64,000 bases of DNA from Oidiodendron maius Zn (Eukaryota; Ascomycota; Leotiomycetes; Myxotrichaceae): NCBI GenBank assembly GCA_000827325.1, contig KN832872.1, forward strand, positions 682,001 to 746,000, written 5' to 3'. Positions 1-13,275 of the stretch are shown here, in pieces. Every line of letters begins with the position of its first letter. The stretch's first letter is position 1. The notes under the pieces are model-generated. The model saw nothing but the letters and a program-made list of their open reading frames with translations, had not been told where the DNA came from and searched no databases. A program made the translations under genes and the position numbers.

Positions 1-862
1 CACGAGACCGTAAGATTCTAAGAGACCAGCTTGTTGCCGTGCTCCTCGCTGGGCGGGATACGACTGCTGGCACCCTTTCGTGGACCTTCTACGAACTTTC
101 ACGCGCACCTGAGATCACCCGCAAGTTGAGAGAAGAGATCATCCAGCAGGTGGGATTGAATAGAGCTCCAACTTACGACGACTTGAAGTCAATGAAGTAT
201 CTTCAGGTACGTAGGCCAATTAGTCACATGATGTCTAATTCTCTGTTAGCCACCAAAAAGAGCTGACAGCTAACGACACATTTAAGTACACCATGCACGA
301 GACTCTCCGTCTGTATCCCAGTGTGCCATTCAACGTACGCCTTGCTCTGAAGGACACTACTCTGCCCCGTGGTGGAGGCCCAGATGGCATGTCTCCCATG
401 GCCGTCCTGAAAGACACCCCTGTCGGATACAGCACCATTATCATGCAGCGCCGTTTTGATCTGTATCCGCCAGTCTCTCCAACCTTCGCACACCCAAGTG
501 TTTTTTCTCCCGATAGGTGGGAGCATTGGCAGCCCAAGCCTTGGCAATATATCCGTAAGCTCTCCCAGCCATTCCATCCCCACTCGTCGTGTATTATTCC
601 TTCGTGAGCCCTCACATCAGACCATATTCCTAACGTATGCGCAGCATTCAATGGTGGCCCCCGAATCTGCGTTGGACAGCAATTCGCCCTCACAGAAATG
701 GGCTACACGATAGTTCGCGTACTGCAGAACTTTGAGAGGATCGAGAGCCACATGGCTAAGGTAGATGGTGGACAGCCGTGCCTGAAGGCCGAAATTGTGC
801 TGCAGCCTGGCCAAGGCGTCCGAGTCGCCTTCCTGGAGGGCGAGAAGGGCGAAAAAGCCTAG
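1..862 (+). CDS. Cytochrome P450, CYP52 clan (3' part; 5' end outside window)
   Basis: Haem-thiolate monooxygenase; CYP52-clan enzymes usually hydroxylate the terminal carbon of alkanes or fatty acids at the ER membrane. Three exons are visible: up to 206, 287-554 and 645-862, with GT-AG introns and intact phases. Exon 1 carries the I-helix motif [12 protein letters not shown], exon 2 the ExxR helix ([15 protein letters not shown]) and the PDRWEHW region, and exon 3 starts inside the haem loop [18 protein letters not shown] with its Cys ligand. The stop is TAG at 860-862. The N-terminal half lies left of the window. The stretch between DLY and FSPDRW is a few residues longer and less conserved than usual, so a small splicing difference there is possible. 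Family assignment is firm; subfamily and substrate are not. Confidence 0.9.
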
Positions 863-1286
863 GCTGTTCCTGAATTGGTGCAAAGGACCTTAACTTTGGC
901 GGATATTTAAGGCGTTTATTCCCTTGTGTAAATGAATGTAATAATATCTAGAATGAATATAGTAATGTGCAATACCAGATTTGAATTATTATATTTTCTC
1001 TTTCCGCACCAGCTCACTAGGATAAATCTTCCGGCAACTAATTGTTGTGTGGGTTGGGAGGAGAGAAGTACGGCTCGTAGTGATCCTATTAAAGACACTT
1101 TACTCTACCCTGGGAGGACTAAAAGATTAGGAAGACAATGGCCAAGATAGTAGAGATATTATTTCAAGGGCATCACTAGAAGAGAGGGACAAGTACATTC
1201 CCGATATGTCGAATGCCTGTAGCTTACCGCAACCAAACCCAGCATTCCCCAGCAACGCGAAACTCGTCCGCATTCAAATCGGACCA

Positions 1287-3580
1287 CTACGTACTCGGAT
1301 CTAATCCCCCAATGCTGTCCCGCAAGGAGACCTTGGTTCGGAGCCTCGCATTCCGTCTCCTCCTAGCTCTGCGCACATGGGCCATTTCAATCATAATATC
1401 TCTGGGTTCATCACCATGAACGTCATTCCAATCCCCGCTCCTAGCAAGCCTCTCATTCTCCCACATCCAATAGAAGTCGTTTTCCTCCGATACATTATGG
1501 TGCTCTCGAACGAGATCCTGCCCTACTGATATTTCATTGTCCCAGACGTCTGCCACTTCTGGAGTGATCCCAGCCTGCTCGTGCAAGCTCCATTTGACGC
1601 TATCGGTACGGCAGACCGGGCACGAGAAGGTGTATACTCCTGGTTGGTCCCACATTGTACGGATGCATGTGTAGTGGTAGAGATGGCTGCAATGCAGTCT
1701 CACGATGATGAAGGCCGGCTTAAAGGATTCTTGGCATATGGCACAGCCCCTGTCAAAATTGCAATTCTTGAGAGGTGACGTTTCTGGTTCGGTGCTTGAT
1801 ACTGGATGAATTTGGAAGAGCTGTCCCCAAATGTTGGCCTTACTAGATGGGTTTGGAAATTTGTACTTGCATTCCGGGTCGGTCCTCTCATGGTCCACTA
1901 GTCTATCGATCTCACTATAGAACAAGTTAATAGGCTCAATAAAGTAATCTTGCTCCCCATCTGAAGTATCGAAGACGTAATATAGTTGTCTCCTGCAGTC
2001 CGTTAGATACAGCGAATCATGTCTGGTGGAGGGACGAACCAGGGACGACGGTGTGACCAGTCACGCAGCAACAGGAAATCTCGCCTGTATCGATTGACTT
2101 GAGATATCTTCCTTAAAACAGAACAGACCTCATCCTCGAAATCGCTAGAATATAGCAAGTTCCAGTTAAGAGGCTCGTGACCCCCGGCCAGTTCCAAACT
2201 TAGATCCCAGAATTCGTCAGTTACGACGATTCGCTTCGACATCAATGAATCTTCAACATGTTCGCGGTCCATCCGTCTGTTAAATTCGTCAGAGAGGCAG
2301 AATAGATACGCCCAGAGCTGCCAGAGCTTATTGACCGGGCCAAAATTCTACTCGGCATATTAGTACTAGTCTACTTTTTCAAACTATATTGATAATTGGT
2401 ATAGAGGGTATCATACCGCTTTGTAAATTGAAGGTAATAGACCCGATTCAACGTTGAACACGATTGTCTCTTCATGGGAGTACGGCACCCCCCCTTCTAT
2501 AGGGCGAGACTCCGTTAGCAGATCACTTAGGACACCATTTAAAGCAACTATGAGAGACTGAGCGCAATCTATCAAAGCCTGAAACTCTGGAGGATCTTCC
2601 GGTTCAGGTGCACCATTCTTAGTGCGAGCTGCTTCCCCGTCGAGAAGAATCATGGATAGTGCTAAGATGTGATACAGCTGCCTTAAACCATAGCCGTGTG
2701 GCCCTGCGTGAAGACTACGGTAGTGTAAGGCCCGTATCCAAGCTCGATGGAGCACCCATGAAGATCGTAGGGCAGGAAACTCAAGATTTGTGCCATCCGG
2801 AAGAGGCTTTTGGGCTGCCTCAGGGTTATTACTGTCCGTGAGTCGTCGCAACAGACTTAGATGGCCCAGAAGCGAGAAGGCAGCCTTGATATGATCCCAT
2901 ATTCTATCTGACATGAACAGAGGAGTGTGTTCTCTATCATGCATATTGCCTCCATCCATACTCAGATCTTGCAAAATCGTGGCCCTTTCATATCCACGGA
3001 TGCAATTAAGAGATTCAGTATCCTGTATCATCAATCAGCTGGCTATATCCGAACTATTGCAAACAACCCTTAGACCTACGGCTAGATGACCTCGGAACGG
3101 TTGTTTGATCCACTCCATATTATTCACAAGTTTCTCAACAGCCTCCAGCGTCTTCTTATTCCAATGCAGTTTTATATATGTGCCCATGTACTGCAAAATA
3201 TAGTTCCTTTCGCCTGACATGTCCTCAGATACGAACCATGGTCCTGATTTAGAAGTCTCTGAGAGCGGCTTCTCGTCCATCCATTCAAATAACAGTCGTT
3301 CCTCTACCTCTCGATCGCGGCCCTGTATTACCCGCAGTCGATCTTGTCGCGCACGCGCCTTATTCTTAGCCATCTTTTTTGCATTTTCTAACCTTTGCTG
3401 GATTTCTCGTTTCGTTCGCTCAACCTCCCAACCTAGCAGCTGTCTAGACGATCCGCTCCTCATAGTGATTGATGAAGGACTGATTTCTTGAACAACAAAG
3501 GGTGATGGTGAAAAGGGAACTATAAAGATGGTTGGAAACATTTGTGTGCGGAAAGGCTCGGATTGGAATACCCTGCACAT
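1287..3580 (-). CDS. RING-H2 finger protein, probable E3 ubiquitin ligase
   Basis: Spliced gene reading leftward. Exon 1 is 3580-3080 (ATG at 3580), exon 2 is 3022-2417, exon 3 runs 2347-1287; both introns have GT-AG ends and CTRAT-like branch sites and keep the frame. The last third contains a RING-H2 finger: CAICQESF, then CSHLYHYTC and CPVCR, with the W between Cys and the final CPxC pair. This is expected to bind two zinc ions and recruit an E2 enzyme. The N-terminal 170 residues are basic and helix-rich (KREIQQRLENAKKMAKNKAR). The frame changes by one base near 2015-2030: upstream reads to ...PPPD, downstream continues as LYLTDCRRQLYYVFDTSD. This may be an assembly indel, a real frameshift or an unusual junction; no normal-length intron fits. 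The gene converges on the P450. Substrates are unknown. Confidence 0.7.
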
Positions 3581-4174
3581 TCCTCAAAACTTGTTAGAAA
3601 TTTTCATCTTCGGGGAGGATTTCCAGAAACGCAAATGCAATCAGCTGATATTTACTTTTTCGTGTGCAAGGTATGCAAATTTAGTTGCTTTTCTTAAACA
3701 TCATAGGCTTAATAAATAGATACATCCTATCAGAAATAAACATTTCCTGGATTTGGTGTTGATAACGAAGAACGAGACCGACCAGAATCAATCAAGTCAT
3801 TACTTGCCCTGACCTATGTATGCAAAGTCTTGGACTGATATAGGACGATTGGAGTAAATATATACCTGAAAAGCCGAGTAGCAGAACCTCTAGCCTCGAT
3901 ATCAAATTTCAGCACCTGTTTCTAGCAATTTTTGGCGCCATCATCAATACTAGTGCCCGGGTGTAGCAATTTCGGAATTTGATTTCTTGCTTTTTAAGAT
4001 TCAAACAGAGGTATCAATTACCTGTCAGCTAAGTGATCGAAAGTAAAACGAGCGTGATCTAATAAATTTATCTCAACATGCAGTTGAGGGAGTTGGAAAA
4101 TTGAAATTGCATCTCGCGGTATGTACTAGACTCACAACCCGAAGTTTCTTTGTCTTCCACATCCATGCTCAACA
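3581..4174. other. Intergenic, AT-rich
   Basis: Spacer between the start of the RING gene and the end of the dienelactone hydrolase. It should hold the RING gene promoter. I see no ORF, RNA gene or clear repeat in it. Confidence 0.6.
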
Positions 4175-5151
4175 TCATAAGTATTTGGCAAAGAATCCAG
4201 CGACCTGGTTATAAGCTCTCTCATACTCCTTCAGATTGTCGGGGTTCGACAGGTTGGCTCTGGCGCCCATCCACCCATGGTGCATAGTAGGATAGGTTTC
4301 CACCTTGATCCAGAATGTTAGTTCCACAGGAGAGCAAGCACTGGGGGAGAAAAAATTGACAGAACAAAGAGATATGTAGGTATGCTTACCACGCCGGTCT
4401 TGCCCTCTCCCTCAATTACAGCCTTGTACTGCTTCACAACCTCGACATCTTCTCCATTGCTAGCCAAGACCATATGCGGGATTGTGAGCTTCTCAGCATC
4501 CTCGACAGCCAACATTCTGTTCACACATCAATAAGATTTAGAGAAGCATAAGACAATTATTGAACCTACCCAGGATGCACCTGTGCAGTGGCCTTGAAGA
4601 CTGTACCCTGGCCAGACAGCAGGACGGCGACTTTTCCGCCCCAGCATAAACCGATGCTTCCCCAACCAGTCACGGTAGGGAATTTTGTCTTTCCATCCTC
4701 GACAACGGCAGAAAGCTTGCCGAGGAACTTCGGGAAGTCCCTGACCCTGTCCATAAAGGCATCTTTGATAGCCTGTTTCTCTGGACTGCATTTTCCCAGT
4801 TAAATCTTCTCTCCACAAAATAAGAAATATCTCAAAGAGATGCAAGAGTCGAGAACACATACGTAAGTTCTCCAAAGTATTCCGGCTTAGCGTACTCGCC
4901 TTCCAGGAAATCAGGCACAAGAACGATGCCGTCCAGAGCAGCAGCCAACTAATCACCCCAACCTCAACTCGTTAGTTTTGAAATTATTCCCAGCGCCCAT
5001 TTAAGCATGAATGAGGGGTATCAACGCACGGCATCGGCACCCTGCAGGGTCTGGTTTGCTAGCCCGAAAATGTCGTAGACATCGACAATGGCTATGGTAG
5101 CCTTGGCCACATTGCCGACAACATCTAGCAGTTGGTCAGAAAATCGCACTG

Positions 5152-5187
<36 letters not shown>

Positions 5188-5335
5188 TACTACAGAAGAC
5201 AAGACGTGGAAAGGGGGCGGGGGCCAAGATAATTTACGTACACGTCTTCAGCCCACCAATCTGCTCGTACGTCCCCTTAGGCGTGTAGCCCTCCGCGATC
5301 ACTGGCGGGATGGTCTTGCAGGCCTCGCAAGTCAT
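4175..5335 (-). CDS. Dienelactone hydrolase family protein
   Basis: Alpha/beta hydrolase of the DLH family, about 250 residues, cytosolic (no signal peptide). Six exons can be traced leftward from ATG 5335: 5335-5242, 5124-5030, 4948-4863, 4785-4570, one from about 4515 to 4391, and the last from about 4305 to the TGA at 4175. All junctions are GT-AG. The N-terminus MTCEACKTIPPV is typical of fungal members. The nucleophile is the Cys of GLCWGGK (exon 4), and the catalytic His is in HHGWMGARA near the C-terminus; the Asp is expected in the VEDAEKLTIPHM region or just after. The family opens dienelactone rings in aromatic degradation, but most fungal paralogues have no assigned substrate. Five introns in 1.2 kb is a lot for the size but normal for these genes. 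Confidence 0.9.
5154..5187. repeat. (TA)n(GA)n microsatellite in an intron
   Basis: An uninterrupted TA run followed by a GA run lies inside intron 1 of the dienelactone hydrolase gene, upstream of its branch site. It is probably length-polymorphic. Confidence 0.9.
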
Positions 5336-6111
5336 GGCGTAAGATCTCCTCGCTGGTCTAGTATTTTGAGAGTATGCAGTCTTCTTAATTCCTAGAAGCG
5401 CAAAATTTAAATCTTCTTTTCTCAACCGTAGGTGGAGATTTCATAAAACGTGCACCTACTGCGTTTATATATCTCGCATAAGATCTTATCTAATCGGTTC
5501 GCTTAATCGGATTTAGGAAATAAACGAGGGGCTGTCGGCGGAAACTGAGCGGAAACCTCCGAAGTTGAGTCCGATGCCGACGAGATGTGTCAGGCCGCCG
5601 GGGATTTGAGGGTCGGAGAGAGAGATAGATTAACGTCATCCCGAGATCGGTGGAATAATTCAGGGATGGAATAGGAGGCTATCGCTAGTATTCCGAGGTG
5701 CATATCAAACTACGTATATTATATCCTCATTCCATTGTTAGACGTGAAAGCTACCTCTCATGCAAATGTGATTCACATAGACTATCATTAGGGGGTCATA
5801 AGCCTTAGATCTGTCCCAAATTTAGGTTGCCTAGCACAACTACAAGGGAATTAGAGCCAAAGCACGCGTGCAAGGCGGCGCAGAAAATAAAAAAGGTCCC
5901 TGAGTGAGCCACACCGAGCTGACTGATACTCGAAACTCCTTCATCCGTCCAGAACCCCTGCCTAGTATTGTTCCAATTCCGCAACACGTACGGCCCAATG
6001 ATTGATATACACAACGGTGACATAATCGAGCCACTTACCAAAACGCCTTGCATGCTGAATCCCCGATGTATCAGTGCGTTGTCTCCATTGTGCGCACTCA
6101 TATTCCATCTC
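5336..6111. other. Intergenic
   Basis: Holds the promoter of the dienelactone hydrolase and the 3' flank of adenylate cyclase. An open frame at 5805-6152 on the minus strand overlaps the true last cyclase exon in another frame and has no coding look. Nothing else stands out. Confidence 0.5.
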
Positions 6112-9100
6112 TTACTGGATCTCGGTGATCCTATCGCTATCCAATTCACCATACTTCTCTTTGTATCTCCTTAGCTCTTCTAATTGATCTGCTAGTTCAT
6201 CTAACACCACATTCATCGGCGCAGTCAACTGCCCCGCTTCAAATATAGTCGATCTGCCAATGGCCAAGTGCCGAGTAGCGAGGACTGATGTACAAGTCTA
6301 GTAAACAGCAGAGTTAACTTAAATAATTCGGACTGCAGAGAAGAACAGTTGATATTACCTCGATCCTGGAAAGCTGGTGAGTCATGAAATGGATCAGGAA
6401 ACGATCTGTGACTTCGCCACCTCTATTCTTCATCTTCTCCAGCATCGCCGTCTCGGGCGGCTGCAGCTCTACGAAACGGCCTTTTTCGGTCTCCAGGCTG
6501 CTGCACAACATCTCGAGTCTCAGACTGACAGTCCAGAGTTGCCAAATCATCTCCCGGTCAATATCCAACTGTGATTTCTGGGATAATGTGGCAGGTACCT
6601 CGGGGTCCACTGGCTTGTCGTTTTCGGTAAGACGCTGGTGCATGACCCGGCCAGACAGAGAGTGCGGATACATGAGATATATGTATTCTGGATTTTCGAG
6701 GCCTTTGAGCTTCCGCTCACCCATATCTTTGACTTCGAAGCCCTGACTGCTGAGGGACCGAAGTTCGCGACGGATAGCTTGGGACATGAGGTCATTCTCA
6801 TAGGCATCTTCTGAGCCAGTGGAACCGGAGCGATCACTCTCACTATAGGTTTCAAGACACCGTTGAATTTCAGAGATGAAATCTGCCGAGACAGTGATCT
6901 GACCGCCATCTGCTACGGCTGAGATTCTTGACGTACGATTAACCATAGGCCCAAAATAATCCATTCGGCGGGTGACCGGGTCCACCTCACACACTGGCTG
7001 GCCCCAGTGGGCGCCCATTCGCACACTCAGACCTTTAAAGATGAGCTGGTTATCACTGTCGAATACTTCTCGGCCGAGGACGCTGGAGACAACCTCGGAT
7101 GGCCATTGAACTTCGAGCAGCTGTTGCTGCACTGCGAAGCACCACAGGAGGGCTGATGTGGCGGTAGGGAACGAGACCATGAACGCATCTCCTTCTGTCT
7201 TAACTTCGTATCCGCCAATGATGCGAAGTTGACGACGCATAACTTCGTTGTGCAGCTTGATCGCAGAACGCATAGCGCTAGGGAAAGTTTCCCACATGAG
7301 CGTTGAGCTCTTGATATCCGTGAAGACGATACTGATATCGCCTTCGGGAGCTGGGACTTCGGCCTGAAGTCGGCGCAGCATAGAGTCCTCGACAGCCTCG
7401 CCCTTCTTCTTTGCTCGCTTAGTAGGAGCCGCATATCCCTCATCGATAACTTGTGATGGATGGAAGGACAAGCTCTGAACTCGGTGGGGCCGAGCCTGGG
7501 CTCTCTTCTTCAAGTCGGTGACTCCAATCATCATGACCATAATCTTTCCGGATGCGCCAAAAGCGATGGCCAGATCACGAAGTCGCTGTGCTGCAAGCAT
7601 GAGATCATGGCGTTCATATCTAGCAACATCGACGACGAGTTCCGGAGACAAGAACTCCCACAGTTCTCTAGACGCAATTAAGACCATCTCGTCCTGTTCT
7701 TTGATCGTGACATGGGTAATGTGAGGTGCAGCTTGAACTGCTGGCATGAGTTGAACGTAACCAAATGCCCGAGAGACTTCCAGCATATCATTCAATTTAC
7801 CTTGCCGTGACACCCACCCGCCTGCATCTCGGATGCGTTGGCGTTCATTAGGCTCCGCAGGGTCATGCTTCCGTGTCAACATTCGATGGCCACCCTCCGA
7901 GTGGATCAGCATTGCCTGCGCATCTCCCACGTTGGCGACATAGAGTTCTGACTGCTGCAAGAACATGACAGTTGCTACACCTCCCGAATGGAGATCAGCT
8001 TGACTGAGGACAGCTGGTGCTGCAGAACCTCGATGAGATAATAGGGGTCGCTCCTCTGTGTGCTGAGTTGCAGCTGTAGCCAAGTCCTTATTCAAGGAGA
8101 GAAAAGCGCGCCGCAGAGCATCACAAGGAGTCTCACCCTGTCCAGTGTCCACTCTTCTAAGCTCCTCGTTGAAAATATGTCCAAAATTTTCTTGTAGGTA
8201 TTTTGCGATCTTTGATCCACTGTTGGATAACGCTTGGCCGTCAAACATTCCAAGGAGGGTTTCGGTCTCGCTGGAGCCGAAACGTGGGACAACCATATCG
8301 ATAATGGACAAATGCTCATTCTTGCCAAGGGCATCTGCCATCCCGTATGCCAATTGGCCAGCCAGAGATCCGGATGTCCGAACTCGTCGGTCTTCTGTTT
8401 GATCTGGAATGGTGGGGATGGTCAAGGTTACATCCATCAAACCAAGGATTCGCAAATGCTGCAAGGCGCTGAAATCAGTAAGGTCTTGTCCGTCGCGGCC
8501 ACCTTGACCTCCCGGTAATGATGGTTTAATCTCTAGCCGTTTATTGCCCGAAAGATTCAGGTATTTGAGATTTGTATTCCAGTTCCAATTCCAATCGTAT
8601 GGCCAATTGGAGACATTGTACTTAAGAGAATTGCTGCCACAGTCCAATACAGCTAAACGATGAGCTTTACCAAGCTCCGCTGGAAGGGTTTGAAATTTAT
8701 TGCCATTGATATGGAGAACCTGAAGAAGACTAAACTCTTCGAAATCATCCGAAGGTAAAGATGTTAATTCGTTGCCGGAGAGGTAGAGCTCAACCAACTG
8801 TGGCCAGCTCTTAAGAGATCTATGTGGCATATCATTGAGGTCATTATAAGACAAGTTGAGGACTCGAAGTTCTCCTAGAAGTGTAAGTTCGTCGAAACAA
8901 TCATCGTCAAGCTCATTATCAGCCAAGTAAAGATTTCGCAGGGAAGATGCGAAAGTGTTGATAAGTCTTGCTGCGATCGTAGAGTCTTTTCTTGCAGCTA
9001 AGGGGGGGGGAGTCATCGTGCCACCCGTACTCTGCGATGCGCTTCTCGAAACGACAGATGTCTTGCGACCCCCTTTCCCATAGAGAGAGACAACCGAGTT

Positions 9101-12100
9101 CTTTCTGTCTCCGGAGACGGGAACGGGTGAGCCGCCCACGCTAAGAAGACTGCTAGAAGGCTGGCTAGGTCTTCGTTGCCCGAAGGCCTCTAACGGTCCC
9201 AATTCTTCGAAGCTTGAGTTTTGGGAGCTATGATCAGAGGCTGCATGTCCATAGAGGCTGCCTTCACCAGGCACCTGGGGTGGTCGTGAAGCTGGTTTCG
9301 GAAAGTTGTCAAGGACATTTGACGAGATGTTGAGCGTTTCGAGCTTGTTTGCCCACCAAATTTCCATTGGCAGCTTCTTTAAATTGTTCTGCCGAACATC
9401 TAGAAATCGCAACTCCGTAAGGCATCCGATTTCGGCCGGCAAACTGCTCAGGGCATTCCTGGAGATACTTAGATACTCGAGCTTCCTCAGCTTGCCGATA
9501 TGACTGGGTAGTGACACAAAGTGATTCTGATCTAAGGCCAGCTTAACCAGGTTCGGCATCCTGTCAAAGGAGGCATCAGGGATATGAGCCAACTTGGCAT
9601 TTGACAAAATCAGTGTAGTTAGAGTCGGCAAGAAATTTAAAATCTCGAACTTAGTGACAGGATTTGAGTTGAGACGGAGGACTCGAATCTTGGTGAATTC
9701 GGATTCGCACACTGACACGGAGTTATGATCGGCAGAGATTTGCTCCACTTTCGGTAGCTGAGCAATGATGTCGATGTTGGTAAGAGTGTTGTACCGAATA
9801 TCAACCTCCTTAAGGTTGATGAGGTCCGCAACTGTATCCGGAAGAGAACCAGCGAGTCGGTTGTTCGTTATGACAAATCGCTCGAGGTTCCTCAGCTTGC
9901 CAATCTCATCCGGCAAGCTTGAAATGCCGTTGAAGCTCATGTCTATATCCACGAGGCTTTCGAGGTCGCAGAGGAATGAGGGGAATGAGTCTAGAAAATT
10001 TGATGAGATATTCAGGGTTCTCATGGATCTGAAGGCGCCAAAATACGCAGGTAGGCTCCTCAAGCGATTGTTGGCGAGCTTCAAACTTATAAGGCCTTCC
10101 AATCTTCCCAGTTCTGCATGCTCTAGTTGTTCAAGCCTATTATTTGAGACATCGAGGATGGTAAGGCGGCTCGCTCGGCTAATGCTCGTCGGCAACTTCC
10201 ATGCCTCGTTGTTGACGAATTTAATGTCGCGGAGGTTAGGGCATGACTGGATGAAGTCCTTGGGAACGTCTAGCGAGAGATTTCTAGAGAGGTTGAGAGA
10301 GATGATTTCTGGGGCCTTCGTGTAGAGGGCGATGGGGATCGTGACCAGGTTTCGTCCAGACAAATCGACGTGACTGTACTTTTGTACCCGGCCCACGATT
10401 GGATCGCTGCTGATACTAGAATAACCGCTCTGACTAGCAGGAACGAAAGAAAATCGGCAGAGGTAGCTATTGTCTTCCCTACCTACGTCTTCGATCTTGT
10501 CCCGTTCCTCGTAACCAGCTTGCTCCAGTAAACGTTTCTGTATCACAAGGGGACGTTCGCCCGGCCTGACAATTCGCTGCAAGTCGTGCTTTTTCATGAC
10601 AATGTGGTAGCTTTCCACGCCGTCGGCCATAAAGGTCTTCTTTCCTATCTGATTCATAAGATCAAGCGCTGTAGTGCTGAGTGAACCGGAGAGCGTGGCA
10701 AAAGTCCCATCTGTTCTGAATATTCGGATACAGTATAGGGTCGCCCTTGAATCGCCCTTGGTCAGCGCGGCATCGTCTATATCGTGTAACCGGGCCATAT
10801 TTTCGTCCTCGACTCTTCTGACAGCCCAACTGTCAGGGGCATCCCAGCCCAGGCCTCCAGCACTGCCCTCGGCTTCAATCTTTGCCTCATCGTCGACAGG
10901 ACCAGCGAAGATGTTGCTGTCTAGAGGGGTTAACTCGGGAGGCTTAGCCAAAATACCTTCCATATTCGTCAGATCTGTATCAAGATTGAATGCTGATCCA
11001 TAAGCAAGGTTTTGCTTCTCGTTACCCTCTGCCGGCGTCTCATCGCCACTAGCCTTCCCTCGACCTATCCGGAATGGCCCTTTCTTGAAGGTCCCCTGCC
11101 GATGGCCACCACCAGACACGCCGTTGGTACTCCTCAGGGGAGGGGTCTCAGGTCCGACAACGCTTCCCTCTCGACTCCATGGGCCTTGCTCAGTCTGGCC
11201 GTGTTCGGACCTCACCGGGGAATTGAATGAGCGGACAGAATTCGGGAGGTCCCTCAATCGCGGTTGTTGACCCTCCTTCTCTTTGTGCCTCCGGAAGCGC
11301 CCCAGGTTCAGGAGGCTCCTCTTTCCGTGTGGGGCCGTAGGCGACGTTGTGCCATCGTGCACCGATGCGCTGCCAGCCGAGTGGGGCCAACTAGGCGACG
11401 GACTCTTCGGTCTCTGCGAGAGGCTCACACTGGATGCATTACCCAAGGCAGTCCCCATCGAAGTTGGGGCTCGATCTTTTTGTCGGGCATTTGGCCCAGA
11501 ATCTTCCCTGCTTACAGATGGTCGCAGGGGTTTTGGGTCTTCGTAGCTCTTGTTATGCCGATGGGTATGGCCGGGCAGGTGGACGGGACGGGACGAAGCA
11601 TAGGCTTTCGCCGTGCTCTGCGAATCACCCACGTATCGATCTCGGTCTGGTCCAGAGAGATTCTGTCGAACGGGGGCATCCCCGTATCGTGTGATATCCT
11701 AGTGTAAGGAGAGTCAGCGTGAATTCTAAGTAGCACATCTGATAAACCTTTATGGCATGCGCGAGTGTGAAACGCAAATCTCTCCACTCGCTCACTATGC
11801 CAATTCATGCTCGCCGGGAGGAGATGAACGACTAACCTGCGAGTCTTGATATAAGAATGGCACTACATCACTAGATGGCACTGGCGTTCGCGGTCGCGAT
11901 CCTGCCGGCGAAGTGTCCCTATGCGTCGTATCTGTCGCGGATGAGAGGTTTCGTTCGCGCTGGCTCCGCGCAAAGGAGTGTGATCGTGTCTCCCTCCCCT
12001 GATGTGCCTCTCTCGGTGTCTCCTGCCCTTGGGTGGGGAGGCTCGTGTCAGAAGCGTCCTGGCCCGGAAAGTCCTCCCCGAAAAAAGTCTGCAGCTTTTT

Positions 12101-12853
12101 ACTCTGTTGCATGCCCCCCCCTCGGCTCGACCTCGATCCGGAGCTACTCACGGTAGCAGCACTCGCCGCAGAGGGGCGCCTCTCGTGCTCGTAGAAGCCA
12201 TCGTGACCATGGTGCTCGAAGGCACTGGCGCCGCCACGGAGCCCTGACGGCAGTGGGGAGGGCTGCGATAGGGGATCGGTCGAGTCATCGTAGAAGCTGG
12301 TGCCGTAGCCGTGCGAGGCATTCATGTCACGCCCGTTTGCGGACATCCAGGGGGCGATGTGGTTTGGGGAGGCCTGCACGGCGCTCGGAGGGTTGTGCTG
12401 GATGGATGGGATGCGGCCCGTCGCGGTCTCTAGCACAGCGAGCTCGCGACGGTGGTTGCCAAAGCCAGCCATCCTGGGATCACGCGGGGACACATTGGAG
12501 GCATTCGAGGACGGTGAAACTGGTGGGCGTGGCGGCGGTACCGCAGAGGTCGGCGAGACCTGGGGATCTGTCTCAACCCTAAAGCGAGCGCGAATGGACG
12601 CAACCGTTAGCCACCGAGTGATTCTCTTCTCCTCTCCAGGTCGATGTCGCAGAGGAAAGGGGAGGCTGCTTTGAGACCACAAGGACTCCGCCTCGACGGG
12701 GAAGCGCGCTCACCTCTTCTGGTTGTCCGTCTTCACCTGCATCGGCGTGCCTCTGCGCGCCGGCCGGAAGCCCTGGGCGGGGCGGATGGTGTCGCTCGAT
12801 TTGTAGCTGTCGTTGCTCGCGGAGCTGTTGCGAGCGGCATCCTTTCTGGTCAT
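6112..12853 (-). CDS. CYR1: Adenylate cyclase
   Basis: Makes cAMP from ATP for the PKA pathway; a peripheral membrane enzyme controlled by Ras and G-alpha in fungi. Four exons: 12853-12714, 12578-11837, 11698-6359 and 6297-6112, giving about 2135 residues with every phase matching. The start MTRKDAARNSSASNDSY is in the first ATG of the exon. Order of parts: a disordered Ser/Pro/Arg-rich N-terminus (to about 560); a Ras-association domain near 610-700 (ATLYCIRIFRTDGTFATL); some twenty leucine-rich repeats (about 735-1370), interrupted by a Ser-rich insert; a PP2C-like domain (about 1390-1690); and the class III cyclase domain from about 1745 (DISIVFTDIKSSTLMWE, with metal-binding Asp; then GYEVKTEGDAFMVSF). 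The small last exon encodes the conserved tail after SRIE (TCTSVLATRHLAIG). Length and order match Neurospora cr-1 and yeast CYR1. A long GC-rich leader and an upstream ORF precede it. Confidence 0.96.
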
Positions 12854-12885
12854 GATCGACCCCAGACCCCTCCAGCTAGGAGCAG

Positions 12886-13275
12886 TCAGCCATCAACGGT
12901 CGCGCGGGGCGGGAGGGCGGAGGGCGAGACGTGGTTGGGCGGTGGTTCGCGGGCGGTGGTGGATGGGGAGAGGGCGGTCATGAAGCTCGGCAATGGACGA
13001 TGGGGATGGTGGTGATGAGGATGGACTCGGCGGCCATGGAGGTTCGAGGTTGTGGTTGAGTGTCGCTTCGAGCGTAGTGTGTAGGGTGTAGGTGCTGTAG
13101 TGTCGTAGTGTCGTAGTGTCGTAAGGGAACTAGTTAGTGTGCACCCACGCCTCAGGCCGGGGGAACGCGGACTAGGCCTGTTTGGGAATGGGCCAGTCCC
13201 TGGAAGAACTGCTGCTACAAAATTTACAGTACAATACCACCCTTCGTACGATCGTCCGTTCGTTCGTTCGTTCAT
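12886..13275 (-). promoter_or_regulatory. Upstream ORF in the adenylate cyclase leader (candidate)
   Basis: An ATG-initiated 129-codon frame on the cyclase strand ends 33 bases before the CYR1 start and lies in a different frame. Its product is basic and rich in Pro, Thr and His, with no known domain. If the transcript begins upstream, it would be translated first and could dampen CYR1 expression. In GC-rich DNA it may equally be a chance frame. Confidence 0.25.

Noticed and set aside
5805-6152. 115-codon frame near the end of adenylate cyclase
   Set aside because: It overlaps the true last exon of CYR1, whose translation matches the family tail in another frame.
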